Source: Paenibacillus humicus NBRC 102415 (GTDB lineage: Bacteria; Bacillota; Bacilli; Paenibacillales; Paenibacillaceae). From it: a stretch of 64,000 nucleotides of DNA. This document shows, piece by piece, positions 24,163-34,506 of the stretch; positions within the stretch are counted from its first letter, which is position 1; each line of letters opens with the position of its first letter. The notes below the pieces were generated by a model. It was given only the letters and a program-made list of their open reading frames with translations, ran no database searches and was not told where the DNA came from. Made by a program: the position numbers and the translations under genes. The DNA is taken from positions 26,607 through 90,606 of the forward strand of contig NZ_BIMD01000018.1 in assembly GCF_004000905.1 (NCBI RefSeq). The letters run 5' to 3'.

Positions 24163-25914
24163 ATGATGGTTATGCAGGGCGAGGCTCTGAAATCCAAGGA
24201 AGAAATCATGGAAAAAATGAGGAAGCCGGAAGTGATCAGCGGCTCCGAAATTCTTCTCCGCAGCCTGGTGCTCGAAGGCGTGGAATGTGTATTCGGTTAT
24301 CCCGGCGGCGCGGTATTGTATATCTACGACGCCATGCACGGGTTCTCGGATTTCCACCATGTGCTCACTCGGCACGAGCAGGGAGCGATCCATGCGGCCG
24401 ACGGTTATGCGAGGGCATCCGGCAAGGTCGGGGTGTGCATCGCCACTTCGGGACCGGGGGCGACGAACCTCGTCACCGGAATCGCGACAGCTTACATGGA
24501 CAGCGTGCCGCTCGTCGTCATCACGGGCAACGTAGCGACCAATCTCATCGGCACGGACGCTTTCCAGGAAGCGGACATTACGGGAATCACCATGCCGATC
24601 ACGAAGCACAGCTTCCTGGTGCGGACGGCCGAAGAGCTGCCGCGTGTCATTCACGAAGCGTTCCACATCGCGAACACGGGCCGGAAAGGACCGGTGCTGA
24701 TCGATATTCCGAAGGATGTATCGGCCGCGATGACCATGTTCGAGCCGGTGAGCGGCGAAGTCAGCCTGAGAGGCTATAACCCCAATACGACGCCTCGCAA
24801 GCCTCAGCTCGACAAGCTGGCGAAGGCGATCGGCGAAGCGGAGCGTCCGCTCATCCTGGCAGGCGGAGGAGTGGTTTACTCCGGAGGGCATGAAGAGCTG
24901 CTGGAATTCGTCACGAAGACCGGCATCCCGGTCACGACGACGCTTCTTGGCCTCGGCGGATTCCCGAGCGGCAACGACCTGTGGGTCGGCATGCCGGGCA
25001 TGCACGGAGCCTATGCTTCAAACAAGGCTATTCAGGAGAGCGACCTGCTGATCAATATCGGCGCGCGCTTCGATGACCGGGTGACGATGAAGCTGGACGG
25101 CTTTGCGCCGAAGGCCAAAATCGTCCACATCGATATCGACCCGGCCGAAATCGGCAAAAACGTGCCGACCGACATTCCGATTGTCGGCGATGTGAAAATC
25201 ACGCTTGGCCTGCTCAACGAAGAAGTCGGCTATGCCGCCAAAGCGGATGCATGGAGAGCCCAGATCCAGGCTTGGAAAACGGAGCAGCCGCTCCGCTACC
25301 AGGATTCCGACACCGAGCTCAAGCCGCAATGGGTCATCAGCATGATCCACGATACGACGAACGGCGACGCAATCGTGACGACCGACGTCGGCCAGCATCA
25401 AATGTGGGCAGCCCAGTACTATCGTTTCAACAAGCCTCGTTCCTGGGTCACCTCGGGAGGTCTCGGCACGATGGGCTTCGGATTCCCTTCCGCGATCGGC
25501 GCCCAGATGGCCAATCCCGAACGTGTCGTCGTCAGCATCAACGGAGACGGCGGCATGCAGATGTGCGCGCAGGAGCTCGCGATCTGCGCCATCAACAACA
25601 TTCCGGTCAAGGTCGCCATCATCAACAATCAGGTGCTTGGAATGGTCCGCCAGTGGCAAGAAATTCTCTACGACAACCGGTACAGCCATATCGACCTCGC
25701 CGGCAGCCCGGACTTCGTCAAGCTGGCCGATGCATACGGAGTCAAAGGCTTCAGGGCTTCCAACAAGGAAGAAGCCGAGGCGGCGTGGAAAGAAGCGCTC
25801 GCGCATCCCGGTCCTGCAGTCGTGGAATTCGTTGTCCGCAAGCATGAGAATGTATTCCCGATGGTAACCCAGGGCAACACCATTGACGTCATGCTCATGG
25901 GGGATGAACAATGA
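24163..25914 (+). CDS. ilvB: Acetolactate synthase large (catalytic) subunit
   Basis: A 583-residue ThDP-dependent enzyme that condenses pyruvate with pyruvate or 2-oxobutyrate, the first common step of valine, leucine and isoleucine synthesis. Visible: [15 protein letters not shown] and [16 protein letters not shown] (with the ThDP-activating Glu), ATSGPGATN, and the ThDP/Mg motif [32 protein letters not shown]. The length fits the biosynthetic form. The ATG follows AAGGGAGG; an N-terminal stretch of about 20 residues precedes the conserved start. First gene of the T-box operon; its TGA overlaps the ilvN ATG. Confidence 0.97.
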   Translation: MMVMQGEALKSKEEIMEKMRKPEVISGSEILLRSLVLEGVECVFGYPGGAVLYIYDAMHGFSDFHHVLTRHEQGAIHAADGYARASGKVGVCIATSGPGATNLVTGIATAYMDSVPLVVITGNVATNLIGTDAFQEADITGITMPITKHSFLVRTAEELPRVIHEAFHIANTGRKGPVLIDIPKDVSAAMTMFEPVSGEVSLRGYNPNTTPRKPQLDKLAKAIGEAERPLILAGGGVVYSGGHEELLEFVTKTGIPVTTTLLGLGGFPSGNDLWVGMPGMHGAYASNKAIQESDLLINIGARFDDRVTMKLDGFAPKAKIVHIDIDPAEIGKNVPTDIPIVGDVKITLGLLNEEVGYAAKADAWRAQIQAWKTEQPLRYQDSDTELKPQWVISMIHDTTNGDAIVTTDVGQHQMWAAQYYRFNKPRSWVTSGGLGTMGFGFPSAIGAQMANPERVVVSINGDGGMQMCAQELAICAINNIPVKVAIINNQVLGMVRQWQEILYDNRYSHIDLAGSPDFVKLADAYGVKGFRASNKEEAEAAWKEALAHPGPAVVEFVVRKHENVFPMVTQGNTIDVMLMGDEQ

Positions 25915-26402
25915 ACCGCAAATACACGATCGCCGTACTCGTCAACAACCAGCCTGGAGTGCTGCAGCGCGTATCCGGATTGTTCGGACGCCGCGGCTTC
26001 AATATCGAAAGCATCACGGTAGGCGCCAGCGAAGAGGCCGGACTGTCACGCATGGTCATCGTCACCGGCGGAGACGACAAGCTCCTCGAGCAGGTATCCA
26101 AGCAGCTCTATAAGCTGATCGACGTCATCAAGGTCGTCGATGTGAGCGCCAATCCGATGGTGGAGCGGGAGCTGGCCTTGATCAAGGTCACCGCCGAGCC
26201 GTCCGCGAGACCGGAAATTCTCGGAGTGGTCGAGACATTCCGCGCTGCCGTCGTCGATATCGGACCGAGCACTCTCATCGTTCAAGCCGTCGGAGGACCC
26301 GACAAGATCGACGCGATGATCGAGCTGCTGCGCCCTTACGGCATCCGCGAGCTCAGCCGCACCGGCGTAACCGCGATGAATCGCGGAGCTGTCCGATCCT
26401 AG
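25911..26402 (+). CDS. ilvN: Acetolactate synthase small (regulatory) subunit
   Basis: A 163-residue regulatory subunit: an N-terminal ACT domain ([34 protein letters not shown]) that binds valine for feedback inhibition, and a C-terminal domain activating IlvB. It overlaps ilvB by ATGA, so the two are translated in step. Followed by a 233-base intergenic region with its own promoter and RNA structure before ilvC. Confidence 0.96.
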   Translation: MNRKYTIAVLVNNQPGVLQRVSGLFGRRGFNIESITVGASEEAGLSRMVIVTGGDDKLLEQVSKQLYKLIDVIKVVDVSANPMVERELALIKVTAEPSARPEILGVVETFRAAVVDIGPSTLIVQAVGGPDKIDAMIELLRPYGIRELSRTGVTAMNRGAVRS

Positions 26403-26412
26403 TTTGAATTTT

Positions 26413-26440
26413 TTGATAAGTTCGACAACGCGCCTATAAT
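26413..26440 (+). promoter_or_regulatory. Internal SigA promoter upstream of ilvC
   Basis: TTGATA and TATAAT are separated by 16 bases, just after the ilvN stop, so ilvC-leuA could be transcribed independently of the T-box. Confidence 0.6.
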
Positions 26441-26466
26441 GCTATAACTTCTACCTATAAAGCCGA

Positions 26467-27628
<1,162 letters not shown>

Positions 27629-27779
27629 GGAACAAGCATCAGAAGCGCCCCGCAGGCGCATCCATAGAAGCGGACTTGTCCGCTTCCCACAGGCCGCGCG
27701 CTTCTTCCCCAAGGAAAGAGGCGCGTTCGCCGCTTCAATGGATTAAATCCGCATATACTCAAGAAACGGAGGTGCCGGC

Positions 27780-29324
27780 GTGCGCAAAATCTATATTTTC
27801 GATACGACGCTTCGCGATGGCGAGCAGTCGCCCGGAGTCAACCTGAATACCAAGGAAAAGGTGGAAATCGCCCTTCAGCTCGAAAAGCTGGGCGTGGACC
27901 GCATCGAGGCAGGTTTTCCGGCCGCGTCGCCAGGGGATCTGGCCGCCGTGCAGGCCGTGGCCGCAGCAGTCAAGCAGGCAACGGTCATCGGCCTTGCCCG
28001 CGCGGTGGAAAAGGATATCGACGCGGCCTGGGAAGCTCTCAAGGACGCGGCCGACCCTTGCATCCATATTTTTCTCGCGACCTCGCCGATCCACCGCAAG
28101 CACAAGCTGAAGATGGAGAAGGAGCAGGTGCTGGCGGCGGCGGACAAAGCGATCCGCTACGCGAAGCAGCGCTTCGCCAAGATTGAATTCTCGCCGGAGG
28201 ATGCGGGCCGCACGGAGCTGGATTTCCTGTGCGAAGTGACCGAGATGGCGATCAAGGCGGGCGCTACCGTCGTGAACATCCCCGATACGGTCGGGTATAT
28301 GACTCCGGCCGAGTTCGGCCATATCTTCAAGACGCTGAAGGAAACCGTACCCGGCATCGACGGCATCCAGCTCAGCGCCCACTGCCATGACGATCTCGGC
28401 ATGGCGACGGCGAACGCTCTGGCTGCCATCCTCAACGGAGCCGACCAGATCGAGGGCACAATCAATGGCATCGGCGAGCGCGCCGGCAACACGGCGATTG
28501 AAGAGGTCGCGCTGGCGCTGGAGACGAGAGCGGCGCTGTACGGCGCCAAGACCGGGCTTCATCTCAAGGAAATCGCGCGTACCAGCCGTCTGGTCAGCAA
28601 GCTGACCGGCATGGTCGTGCCGGGCAACAAGGCGATCGTCGGGGCGAACGCTTTTGCGCATGAGTCGGGCATCCATCAGGACGGCATGCTGAAGGAGAAG
28701 ACGACGTACGAGATTATTTCTCCCGATACGATCGGCGTGAAGGAATCGAAGCTCGTCATGGGCAAGCACTCCGGCCGCCATGCGTTCCGGGAGAAGCTGA
28801 TCGATCTCGGCTACGAGCTGGAGGACGAAGCCTTGAATGCGGCCTTCGCCAAGTTCAAGGATCTCGCCGACCGCAAGAAGAACGTGACGGACGACGATCT
28901 GCTGGCGATGCTGGAGGAGAAGCTGGTCGACACGCCGGAAATCTATGCCCTGGAGACGGTGGAGGTCCATTACGGCAACCGCTCTACGCCGAAGGGCACG
29001 GTCTCGATCAAGGTCGAGGGGCAGGGCGTGCAGACGCGCACGGCGGAGGGCAACGGCTCTGTCGACGCGCTGTTCAACGCGATCGACCTCGTGACCGGAG
29101 AAGCGGTCGAGCTGGAGGACTACTCCATCAAGTCGGTTACCCATGGCAAGGACGCGCTCGGCGAGGTCCATGTCGTGCTGCTGCAGGATGGCGTGTCGGC
29201 GCAAGGCCGCGGAGTAAGCACGGACATTCTTGAAGCGAGCGCGCGCGCCTACGCGGATGCGCTCAACCGCCTTATCGAGAAGCGCAAGGCGCCGGGCCGC
29301 CGCGACCGGATGAGCCTGATCTGA
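27780..29324 (+). CDS. leuA: 2-isopropylmalate synthase
   Basis: A 514-residue enzyme that commits carbon to leucine by condensing acetyl-CoA with 2-oxoisovalerate. It has a TIM-barrel catalytic domain with [16 protein letters not shown] and the metal-site ligands in [15 protein letters not shown], a linker ([11 protein letters not shown]), and a C-terminal LeuA allosteric domain (about 390-500) that binds leucine. The start is GTG, eight bases after GGAGG. Last gene of the ilv block; a strong terminator follows and leuC/leuD are not here. Confidence 0.97.
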   Translation: MRKIYIFDTTLRDGEQSPGVNLNTKEKVEIALQLEKLGVDRIEAGFPAASPGDLAAVQAVAAAVKQATVIGLARAVEKDIDAAWEALKDAADPCIHIFLATSPIHRKHKLKMEKEQVLAAADKAIRYAKQRFAKIEFSPEDAGRTELDFLCEVTEMAIKAGATVVNIPDTVGYMTPAEFGHIFKTLKETVPGIDGIQLSAHCHDDLGMATANALAAILNGADQIEGTINGIGERAGNTAIEEVALALETRAALYGAKTGLHLKEIARTSRLVSKLTGMVVPGNKAIVGANAFAHESGIHQDGMLKEKTTYEIISPDTIGVKESKLVMGKHSGRHAFREKLIDLGYELEDEALNAAFAKFKDLADRKKNVTDDDLLAMLEEKLVDTPEIYALETVEVHYGNRSTPKGTVSIKVEGQGVQTRTAEGNGSVDALFNAIDLVTGEAVELEDYSIKSVTHGKDALGEVHVVLLQDGVSAQGRGVSTDILEASARAYADALNRLIEKRKAPGRRDRMSLI

Positions 29325-29348
29325 CGTTTGCTGAACGGTATGAAGGCC

Positions 29349-29384
29349 AAAAGCGCCTGCCCATCGGGGCAGGCGCTTTTTTTG
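29349..29384 (+). terminator. Terminator after leuA
   Basis: AAAAGCGCCTGCCC-atc-GGGGCAGGCGCTTTTTTT. Confidence 0.92.
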
Positions 29385-29406
29385 CGCGTGGCTTCAGAAG
29401 CTTATG

Positions 29407-29498
29407 AAATCGAGCTGTCAGCTGCTTTTGAAAACAAGCTGCAAGCTCTTTTGAAAATAAGTCGTGAGCTGCTTGTAAAATTAGCGTCAGCTGCTTGG
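29407..29498. repeat. Degenerate tandem repeat, about 23 bp x 4
   Basis: Four adjacent units share the pattern AAAAnAAGC-n-GTnAGCTGCTTTTG (starts near 29407, 29431, 29454 and 29477). The array lies between the leuA terminator and the GNAT gene and runs over that gene's stop codon. Confidence 0.65.
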
Positions 29499-30062
29499 GT
29501 CCGCTTTCAGCTTCGCGTAAACGCACATATCCCGCCACTCGGTCCTGTCCGCCGACAGCTCGCTCTGCTGCAGGATGCCTTCGAGGCGGAAGCCGAGCTT
29601 CTCCGGAATCGCCCGGCTCCGCGCATTGAGTCTGTCGCAGCGGATTTCCAGGCGGCGTGCTTCCAGGTGGACGAAGGCGAAGCCGCATATGGCGGCTACC
29701 GCTTCGGTCACGTACCCATTGCCGGCGCGGCGGCTGTCCGCCCAGTACCCGATTTCGAATGCGCGGGCGTTCCAGTCGATATGATGAAGGCCGACGCATG
29801 CCGCCATCTGCCCGCTTTCTTTCTCCAAGGCGACAAAACGGAGCTTCTCCCGCTTGAGGAACCGTATCGCCGATTCCCGCGAATTCAGCTCGGCCTGCTC
29901 GACGCTATGGGGGGACTGAGCCCAGGACATCCAGGCTCTGAGCTCGTCGAGGGAGGCGTTGATCGTCTCGCTCATCATCGGGCCGTCTCCTTGCTGCGCC
30001 ATCCTCATTACGAGGCGTTCCGTCTCGACGCTTGTCGGGAAATCAATCAGGATCGGGTTCAT
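29487..30062 (-). CDS. GNAT family N-acetyltransferase (RimJ/RimL-like)
   Basis: A 191-residue acetyltransferase of the RimJ/RimL/GNAT_3 type: TSVETERLVMRM at the start, GLHHIDWNARAFEIGYWADSRRAGNGYVTEAVAAICGFAF (motif A, R-RAGNGY), then LEARRLEIRCDRLNARSRAIPEKLGF. Relatives acetylate ribosomal protein N-termini, aminoglycosides or amino acids; the substrate here is unknown. It is inserted on the opposite strand between leuA and leuB, which normally sit in one operon. Its last codons come from the degenerate repeat. Confidence 0.9.
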   Translation of the reverse strand: MNPILIDFPTSVETERLVMRMAQQGDGPMMSETINASLDELRAWMSWAQSPHSVEQAELNSRESAIRFLKREKLRFVALEKESGQMAACVGLHHIDWNARAFEIGYWADSRRAGNGYVTEAVAAICGFAFVHLEARRLEIRCDRLNARSRAIPEKLGFRLEGILQQSELSADRTEWRDMCVYAKLKADPSS

Positions 30063-30162
30063 CGTTTCGACCGCCTTTTTTATAGCTGATTATACTTCCG
30101 ATAGAGACAATTGGAAACAAATGCCGCTGACAAAAGGGGAAGGTCGGCGGCTGACGGTACCT

Positions 30163-30177
30163 ATAGGTTATGCCTAT
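30163..30177. promoter_or_regulatory. LysR-type-like inverted motif upstream of leuB
   Basis: ATAG-N7-CTAT (ATAGGTTATGCCTAT) has the form of a LysR-family operator. A second palindrome, GATAGCTATC (30184-30193), follows at once. Both lie between the divergent GNAT and leuB genes. The regulator is unknown. Confidence 0.4.
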
Positions 30178-30231
30178 CAAACCGATAGCTATCCTATCTT
30201 GGAGCCTTATAGCGCGATGTGGTACAACTGT

Positions 30232-30246
30232 TGATAGTGATTATCA
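30232..30246. promoter_or_regulatory. Fur-box-like sequence upstream of leuB
   Basis: TGATAGTGATTATCA differs at one position from the 7-1-7 Fur consensus TGATAATnATTATCA. It lies 33 bases before the leuB start. A weak promoter (TTGGAG-18-TACAAC) would place the transcription start just beside it. Confidence 0.45.
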
Positions 30247-30278
30247 ATCGTTGAGAAGAAGACGGGAGCGTGTCCATT

Positions 30279-31355
30279 ATGGCAGAAGTAAAGAAAATCG
30301 CGGTGATCGCGGGCGACGGAATCGGACCGGAAGTCGTCGGCGAAGCCATCAAGGTGATCAAGAAAGTCGAAGAGCTGTACGAATACCGCTTTGAATTCGA
30401 GCATGGCCTGTTCGGCGGAATCGCCATCGACGAGAAAGGAACTCCGCTTCCACAGGAAACACTGGAAATTTGCCAGAAGGCGGATGCCGTCCTGCTCGGC
30501 GCGGTAGGCGGGCCGAAATGGGACAACAACACCAAGGAGCTCCGTCCGGAAACCGGGCTTCTCGGCATCCGCAAGGCGCTCGGGCTCTTCTCCAACATCC
30601 GCCCGGCGACAGTGTTCGACTGCCTGAAGGATGCCTCGACCTTGAAGCCGGAAGTGCTGGAGGGTACCGACCTGATCGTCGTGCGCGAGCTGACGGGCGG
30701 CATCTACTTCGGCGAGAAATTCCGCCGCGAGGGAGAGCATGGCCAAGAGGCGGTCGACACCTGCGTGTACAACGTGCAGGAGGTGGAGCGCATCGTGCGC
30801 CAGGCGTTCGACATCGCCATGACGCGCGGCAAGCGGCTTGCCTCCGTCGACAAAGCCAACGTGCTGGAGACTTCCCGCCTCTGGCGCGAGGTCGTGAACC
30901 GGATCGCGCCGGAGTATCCGGAGGTGGAGCTTGAGCATGTGCTCGTCGACAACTGCGCCATGCAGCTGCTTCGCCGTCCGTCGAGCTTCGACGTCATCGT
31001 GACGGAGAACATGTTCGGGGATATCCTGAGCGACGAGGCTGCCATGCTGACGGGCTCCATCGGCATGCTGAGCTCCGCTTCCCTCGGCGAAGGCAGCTTC
31101 GGCCTGTACGAGCCGGTCCACGGCTCGGCGCCGGATATCGCTGGCCAAGGCATCTCCAACCCGATCGCGACCATTCTGTCCGTCGCGCTCATGTTCCGTC
31201 TGACATTCGGCTATGCGGACGCGGCGCAGGCGATAGAGGACGCGGTCAAGGAAGTTCTCGATGCCGGCCACCGTACAGGCGATATCGCTGTGGACAAATC
31301 CAAGGCGATCGGAACGGAAGAAATGGGACGGCTTATTGTAGAAGCGATCCGCTGA
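30279..31355 (+). CDS. leuB: 3-isopropylmalate dehydrogenase
   Basis: A 358-residue NAD- and Mg-dependent enzyme that oxidises 3-isopropylmalate with decarboxylation, the third leucine-specific step. Visible: [28 protein letters not shown] (substrate loop), [44 protein letters not shown] (metal and NAD site) and [18 protein letters not shown]. The ATG at 30279 is preceded by GGGAG at 10 bases. It is separated from leuA by a GNAT gene and has its own control region. leuCD, whose product makes its substrate, is outside the window. Confidence 0.96.
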   Translation: MAEVKKIAVIAGDGIGPEVVGEAIKVIKKVEELYEYRFEFEHGLFGGIAIDEKGTPLPQETLEICQKADAVLLGAVGGPKWDNNTKELRPETGLLGIRKALGLFSNIRPATVFDCLKDASTLKPEVLEGTDLIVVRELTGGIYFGEKFRREGEHGQEAVDTCVYNVQEVERIVRQAFDIAMTRGKRLASVDKANVLETSRLWREVVNRIAPEYPEVELEHVLVDNCAMQLLRRPSSFDVIVTENMFGDILSDEAAMLTGSIGMLSSASLGEGSFGLYEPVHGSAPDIAGQGISNPIATILSVALMFRLTFGYADAAQAIEDAVKEVLDAGHRTGDIAVDKSKAIGTEEMGRLIVEAIR

Positions 31356-31464
31356 TCCCGCCTTTCCGAATGGAACCCGAATACTGAAGCCCGCCTTGCA
31401 GAATAGAGTCAAGAATTCCGAATTCCAGCTTGTTATGTCGGTCAAGTCATCCTTTCAACCGATT

Positions 31465-31493
31465 TTGACTCCGTTCGGATGGAATGATATCAT
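31465..31493 (+). promoter_or_regulatory. SigA promoter of the peroxiredoxin gene
   Basis: TTGACT and TATCAT are separated by 17 bases, about 58 bases before the start codon. Confidence 0.65.
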
Positions 31494-31550
31494 CTTGTTT
31501 GAACAGGACAAGAAACTGCACGCTTCACGCGTCGAGGAGGAAATAGACCT

Positions 31551-32099
31551 ATGGCAGAACGTTTGGTCGGCCGCCCGGCTCCGGATTTCACGATGGAGAC
31601 CGTTGACGGCCAAGGACAGCAATTCGGCAAGGTATCCCTTTCGGATTATCGCGGCAAATGGCTGGTGTTCTTCTTTTATCCGCTTGATTTCACCTTTGTA
31701 TGCCCGACTGAAATTACTGCGCTGAGCGATGCGGCTTCCGAATTCACGAAGCTTAACACCGAGATTCTCGGCGTATCCATCGACAGCATCCATAGCCACA
31801 AGGCGTGGATCAACACGCCTAAGAACGACAACGGCTTGGGCAAGCTGAATTTCCCTCTCGCCGCCGATATCACGAAGCAGGTATCCCGCGACTACGGCGT
31901 CCTGATCGAAGAGGAAGGCATTGCCCTGCGCGGTCTCTTCATCATCGATCCGGAAGGCGAGCTGAAATACCAAGTCGTCAACCACAACGACGTAGGCCGC
32001 AGCGTAGAAGAAACGCTTCGCGTCCTTCAAGCGCTCCAATCCGGCGGTCTCTGCCCGATGAACTGGAAGCCGGGCGACAAGAACCTCGTCACGAACTGA
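31551..32099 (+). CDS. 2-Cys peroxiredoxin (AhpC/TSA family)
   Basis: A 182-residue cytoplasmic thiol peroxidase: peroxidatic C51 in [10 protein letters not shown] and resolving C168 in GGLCPMNW, the typical 2-Cys arrangement, with the GRPAPDF start of the Prx1/AhpC subfamily. It reduces peroxides using thioredoxin or AhpF-type electrons; no ahpF is adjacent. It is a single-gene unit with its own promoter and terminator. I see no clear PerR box upstream. Confidence 0.93.
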   Translation: MAERLVGRPAPDFTMETVDGQGQQFGKVSLSDYRGKWLVFFFYPLDFTFVCPTEITALSDAASEFTKLNTEILGVSIDSIHSHKAWINTPKNDNGLGKLNFPLAADITKQVSRDYGVLIEEEGIALRGLFIIDPEGELKYQVVNHNDVGRSVEETLRVLQALQSGGLCPMNWKPGDKNLVTN

Positions 32100-32114
32100 C
32101 CTTCGCAAGCAGAC

Positions 32115-32142
32115 AAGCCAGGGCATACGCCCTGGCTTTTTT
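32115..32142 (+). terminator. Terminator after the peroxiredoxin gene
   Basis: AAGCCAGGGC-atac-GCCCTGGCTTTTTT. Confidence 0.9.
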
Positions 32143-32256
32143 GTTCGTGCTGTCGACCCGCCTCGGGCATTCCAGCTATGGAGAACGCCCATCTGGGTTA
32201 ATCTGGATATCGAAAGGGTATTTGAGTATAGTTGAAGACAGGACAAAACATCCACT

Positions 32257-32285
32257 TTGGCCTTTTCAACGTCTTTCTATATAGA
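32257..32285 (+). promoter_or_regulatory. Possible SigA promoter for the gene at 32319
   Basis: TTGGCC and TATAGA are separated by 17 bases, 34 bases before the start codon. Confidence 0.45.
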
Positions 32286-32318
32286 CCTAGACCTTGTACT
32301 CAGAAGGAGGCGGGCAGC

Positions 32319-32771
32319 TTGCATTCAGAACCGGCCGAACCGACCGGCATCTATTCCGCTCGGCATGCGGATGGCGCCGAAGCGGTTCGAAGCGGCTTGG
32401 AGCGTGTCAGGAAAATGCTGGCCAAAACCGAGCATTTGATGGGAGCGGCAGATGAAAGAACCCGCCGCGTGGAGCAATTGACCCAAAGGGCCTCGGAGCT
32501 GCTGGGCGCTTTGAGAGAGGGAGCAGAGGCGCTGAAGGCGGCTGAAAAGGCTGCATCGGATGAATCGGTCCTGCTGCCGGAGGGCGGAGCGGACAAGACG
32601 GTCATGGACACGGCTCCGATCAGCGTCGGGCTGGAAGAAGCGGCAGAAATCGAGGAGCTCGTGCGGGCTATTACGAGGGAAATACGCGAGCTCCAAAGGG
32701 AACGGATGCCTTTTTTGAGCGAGGCTGCGTCCGGCGGGCGCCAGGCGGTTAAAGATAACCAATACGAATGA
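32319..32771 (+). CDS. Helical protein of unknown function
   Basis: About 150 residues, soluble and rich in Ala, Glu and Arg. Two likely helical or coiled-coil stretches are separated by an acidic linker: RSGLERVRKMLAKTEHLMGAADERTRRVEQLTQRASELLGAL, and SVGLEEAAEIEELVRAITREIRELQRERM. The start is a TTG (32319) eight bases after AAGGAGG. The next gene overlaps its end closely, so they form an operon. No family is recognised. Confidence 0.6.
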   Translation: MHSEPAEPTGIYSARHADGAEAVRSGLERVRKMLAKTEHLMGAADERTRRVEQLTQRASELLGALREGAEALKAAEKAASDESVLLPEGGADKTVMDTAPISVGLEEAAEIEELVRAITREIRELQRERMPFLSEAASGGRQAVKDNQYE

Positions 32772-32794
32772 TTGGACAGGGAGGAATGACTGTC

Positions 32795-33010
32795 ATGCCG
32801 GACTACAACCGGGAAGAGCCCAAGCCGGAGATCGCCCCTCCGGCCTCGCCAGAAGTCGAACCGCCAAAGGAGCCGGAGATTCGGCCCGAGCCTTCCGCTC
32901 CGGAGATTCAACCCGGCCCTCAGCCGGTGCCGGAGATTCCGGACTTGCCGTCCGAACCGGGACCGATTCCGGATTCGCCGACCGAAGTCCCGCCGCCCAA
33001 TCCGCTTTGA
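32795..33010 (+). CDS. Pro/Glu-rich low-complexity small protein
   Basis: A 71-residue acidic protein made of P-E-I/P-E-P-type repeats (EPKPEIAPPASPEVEPPKEPEIRPEP...). It has no signal peptide or membrane helix and is probably disordered. A GGGAGG site precedes both the ATG at 32786 (too close) and the chosen ATG at 32795. It is likely co-transcribed with the preceding helical protein. The function is unknown. Confidence 0.5.
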   Translation: MPDYNREEPKPEIAPPASPEVEPPKEPEIRPEPSAPEIQPGPQPVPEIPDLPSEPGPIPDSPTEVPPPNPL

Positions 33011-33147
33011 GCGGAATTCAGCGGCAAAGGAGCAGCAGAGGGCGCAGGAATGATGCGGTGCCGCATCGAATACAATTTCCATACCTGTTGCGAAGAAACC
33101 GAAGCTAGGAAGGTATAGGCCAAAGGCAGTTCAAGGAGGGAAATACC

Positions 33148-33573
33148 ATGAGTTTCTGCTGCGGAGCAAGCATGATTGGAACCAAAGGCACGCTCAGGCA
33201 TTACCGGACTCACATCCATAACGTCCCTATTTTGTTCTGCCCGGTTTGCCATCGTGTGGATATTCATTATATGATAGAGAGCGAATATGAAATATTGGCT
33301 GAATATGCGCATGGCGACGGAGTGACGGAAGTCGACTTCCAGGATTACGTGGACCAGAAAGGAAAGTCCATCTTCGAGAACTGTGTCAACCACGATCATG
33401 AGGATCCGATGGACGTGGTGGCCAGCCAGATCGACATGGCTCTGGACCTGCTGAGCTTTTCCAAGCAGCTCGGGGACCACGCATGGGAAGAAGAGCTGAA
33501 GAAGCGGCTGGCGATTTTGAATCTTCGCCGCAACAAGCTCAAAGCCAAGCGGGCTTCCGAGGGATTCTGCTGA
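33148..33573 (+). CDS. Zinc-ribbon-like protein of unknown function
   Basis: A 141-residue cytoplasmic protein. CCG near the start and FCPVCHR (about residues 30-36) suggest a small metal-binding knuckle. The rest is acidic and helical, with HDHEDPMDVV and a basic C-terminus (LNLRRNKLKAKR). It follows AAGGAGGG and is closed by a terminator. The function is unknown; the spacing suggests one unit with the two preceding genes or a separate gene before sigI. Confidence 0.65.
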   Translation: MSFCCGASMIGTKGTLRHYRTHIHNVPILFCPVCHRVDIHYMIESEYEILAEYAHGDGVTEVDFQDYVDQKGKSIFENCVNHDHEDPMDVVASQIDMALDLLSFSKQLGDHAWEEELKKRLAILNLRRNKLKAKRASEGFC

Positions 33574-33585
33574 CCGATGCCATTC

Positions 33586-33616
33586 AATGCCTCCTGGATG
33601 CAGGAGGCATTTTTTA
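33586..33616 (+). terminator. Terminator before sigI
   Basis: AATGCCTCCTG-gatg-CAGGAGGCATTTTTTA. Confidence 0.88.
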
Positions 33617-33681
33617 TTTTCGTCCACTCCCATTAACGGAGCGTTGCCTCCGAATGATATAGACAAAGCGAGGTGCAGCCC

Positions 33682-34506
33682 TTGCTGCTGATGCTGTTCA
33701 AAAGATGGCTTGGGCTTTCAGCCAGGCGCAAAGAGGAGTCCGGGCACAAGGCGGATTCGCTGAACCGGCTGATCAAGCAAGCGCAGGATGGGGACAGGAC
33801 AACCCGGGAACGCCTGATCGCCGACTACCGGCCCTTTATCCTGAAGGTCACAAGCCGATTCTGCAAGCGATATGTCGATCCTTCCCGGGATGACGAGTTC
33901 AGCATTTCGCTGATCGCCTTCGATGAAGCGATCAGCCAGTTCTCGCCGGAATCCGGCCGTTCGTTCGCGGGATTCGCCGAGACGGTCATCCGCCGGCGGC
34001 TTATCGATCATGTCCGCAAGGAACAGCGGCATATCCGCTCCCTGCCGGCCGGCTCCTTCCAAATGGAGGAAGAAGAGGAGACGTTTTATTCCCTCGCGTT
34101 CAACAGGCAGGCGGTGCTCCGCTTCAACCAGGATCAGGAAGCAGAGGAGAGGCGCCAGGAAATCATGGAATTCACGGCTGAGCTGGCAGCCTACGGAATC
34201 CGATTCGCGGATCTGGCGGAATCATCTCCGAAGCATGAGGATTCCCGGATTCTTCTGCAGGGAATCGCGGCGAAGCTGGCCAAGCAGGACCGCTTGTTCA
34301 GCGTCCTGCTGGCTACCCGGCGGCTGCCGGTCAAGGAGCTTACGGAACTATCCGGCGTGTCGCGCAAGACGATCGAGCGCAACCGGAAATATTTGATCGC
34401 CGTATCGCTGCTCGTCCACGGGCGGTACCCCTATTTGAAGCATTATATACATATAGAAGCGCTCAAGGAGCAAATCGAGAAGAAGGCAGGAGGGACAGGG
34501 CTGTGA
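33682..34506 (+). CDS. sigI: RNA polymerase sigma-I factor
   Basis: A 274-residue alternative sigma factor of the SigI family. Region 2 is FILKVTSRFCKRYVDPSRDDEFSISLIAFDEAISQFSPESGRSFAGFAETVIRRRLIDHVRKE; the region-4-like C-terminal helix-turn-helix is LPVKELTELSGVSRKTIERNRKYLIAVSLL. In B. subtilis SigI is heat- and envelope-stress-linked; in Clostridium, SigI factors control polysaccharide degradation. I prefer the TTG at 33682, six bases after GAGGTG; the GTG at 33673 is part of that ribosome binding site. Its TGA overlaps the rsgI GTG. Confidence 0.93.
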   Translation: MLLMLFKRWLGLSARRKEESGHKADSLNRLIKQAQDGDRTTRERLIADYRPFILKVTSRFCKRYVDPSRDDEFSISLIAFDEAISQFSPESGRSFAGFAETVIRRRLIDHVRKEQRHIRSLPAGSFQMEEEEETFYSLAFNRQAVLRFNQDQEAEERRQEIMEFTAELAAYGIRFADLAESSPKHEDSRILLQGIAAKLAKQDRLFSVLLATRRLPVKELTELSGVSRKTIERNRKYLIAVSLLVHGRYPYLKHYIHIEALKEQIEKKAGGTGL

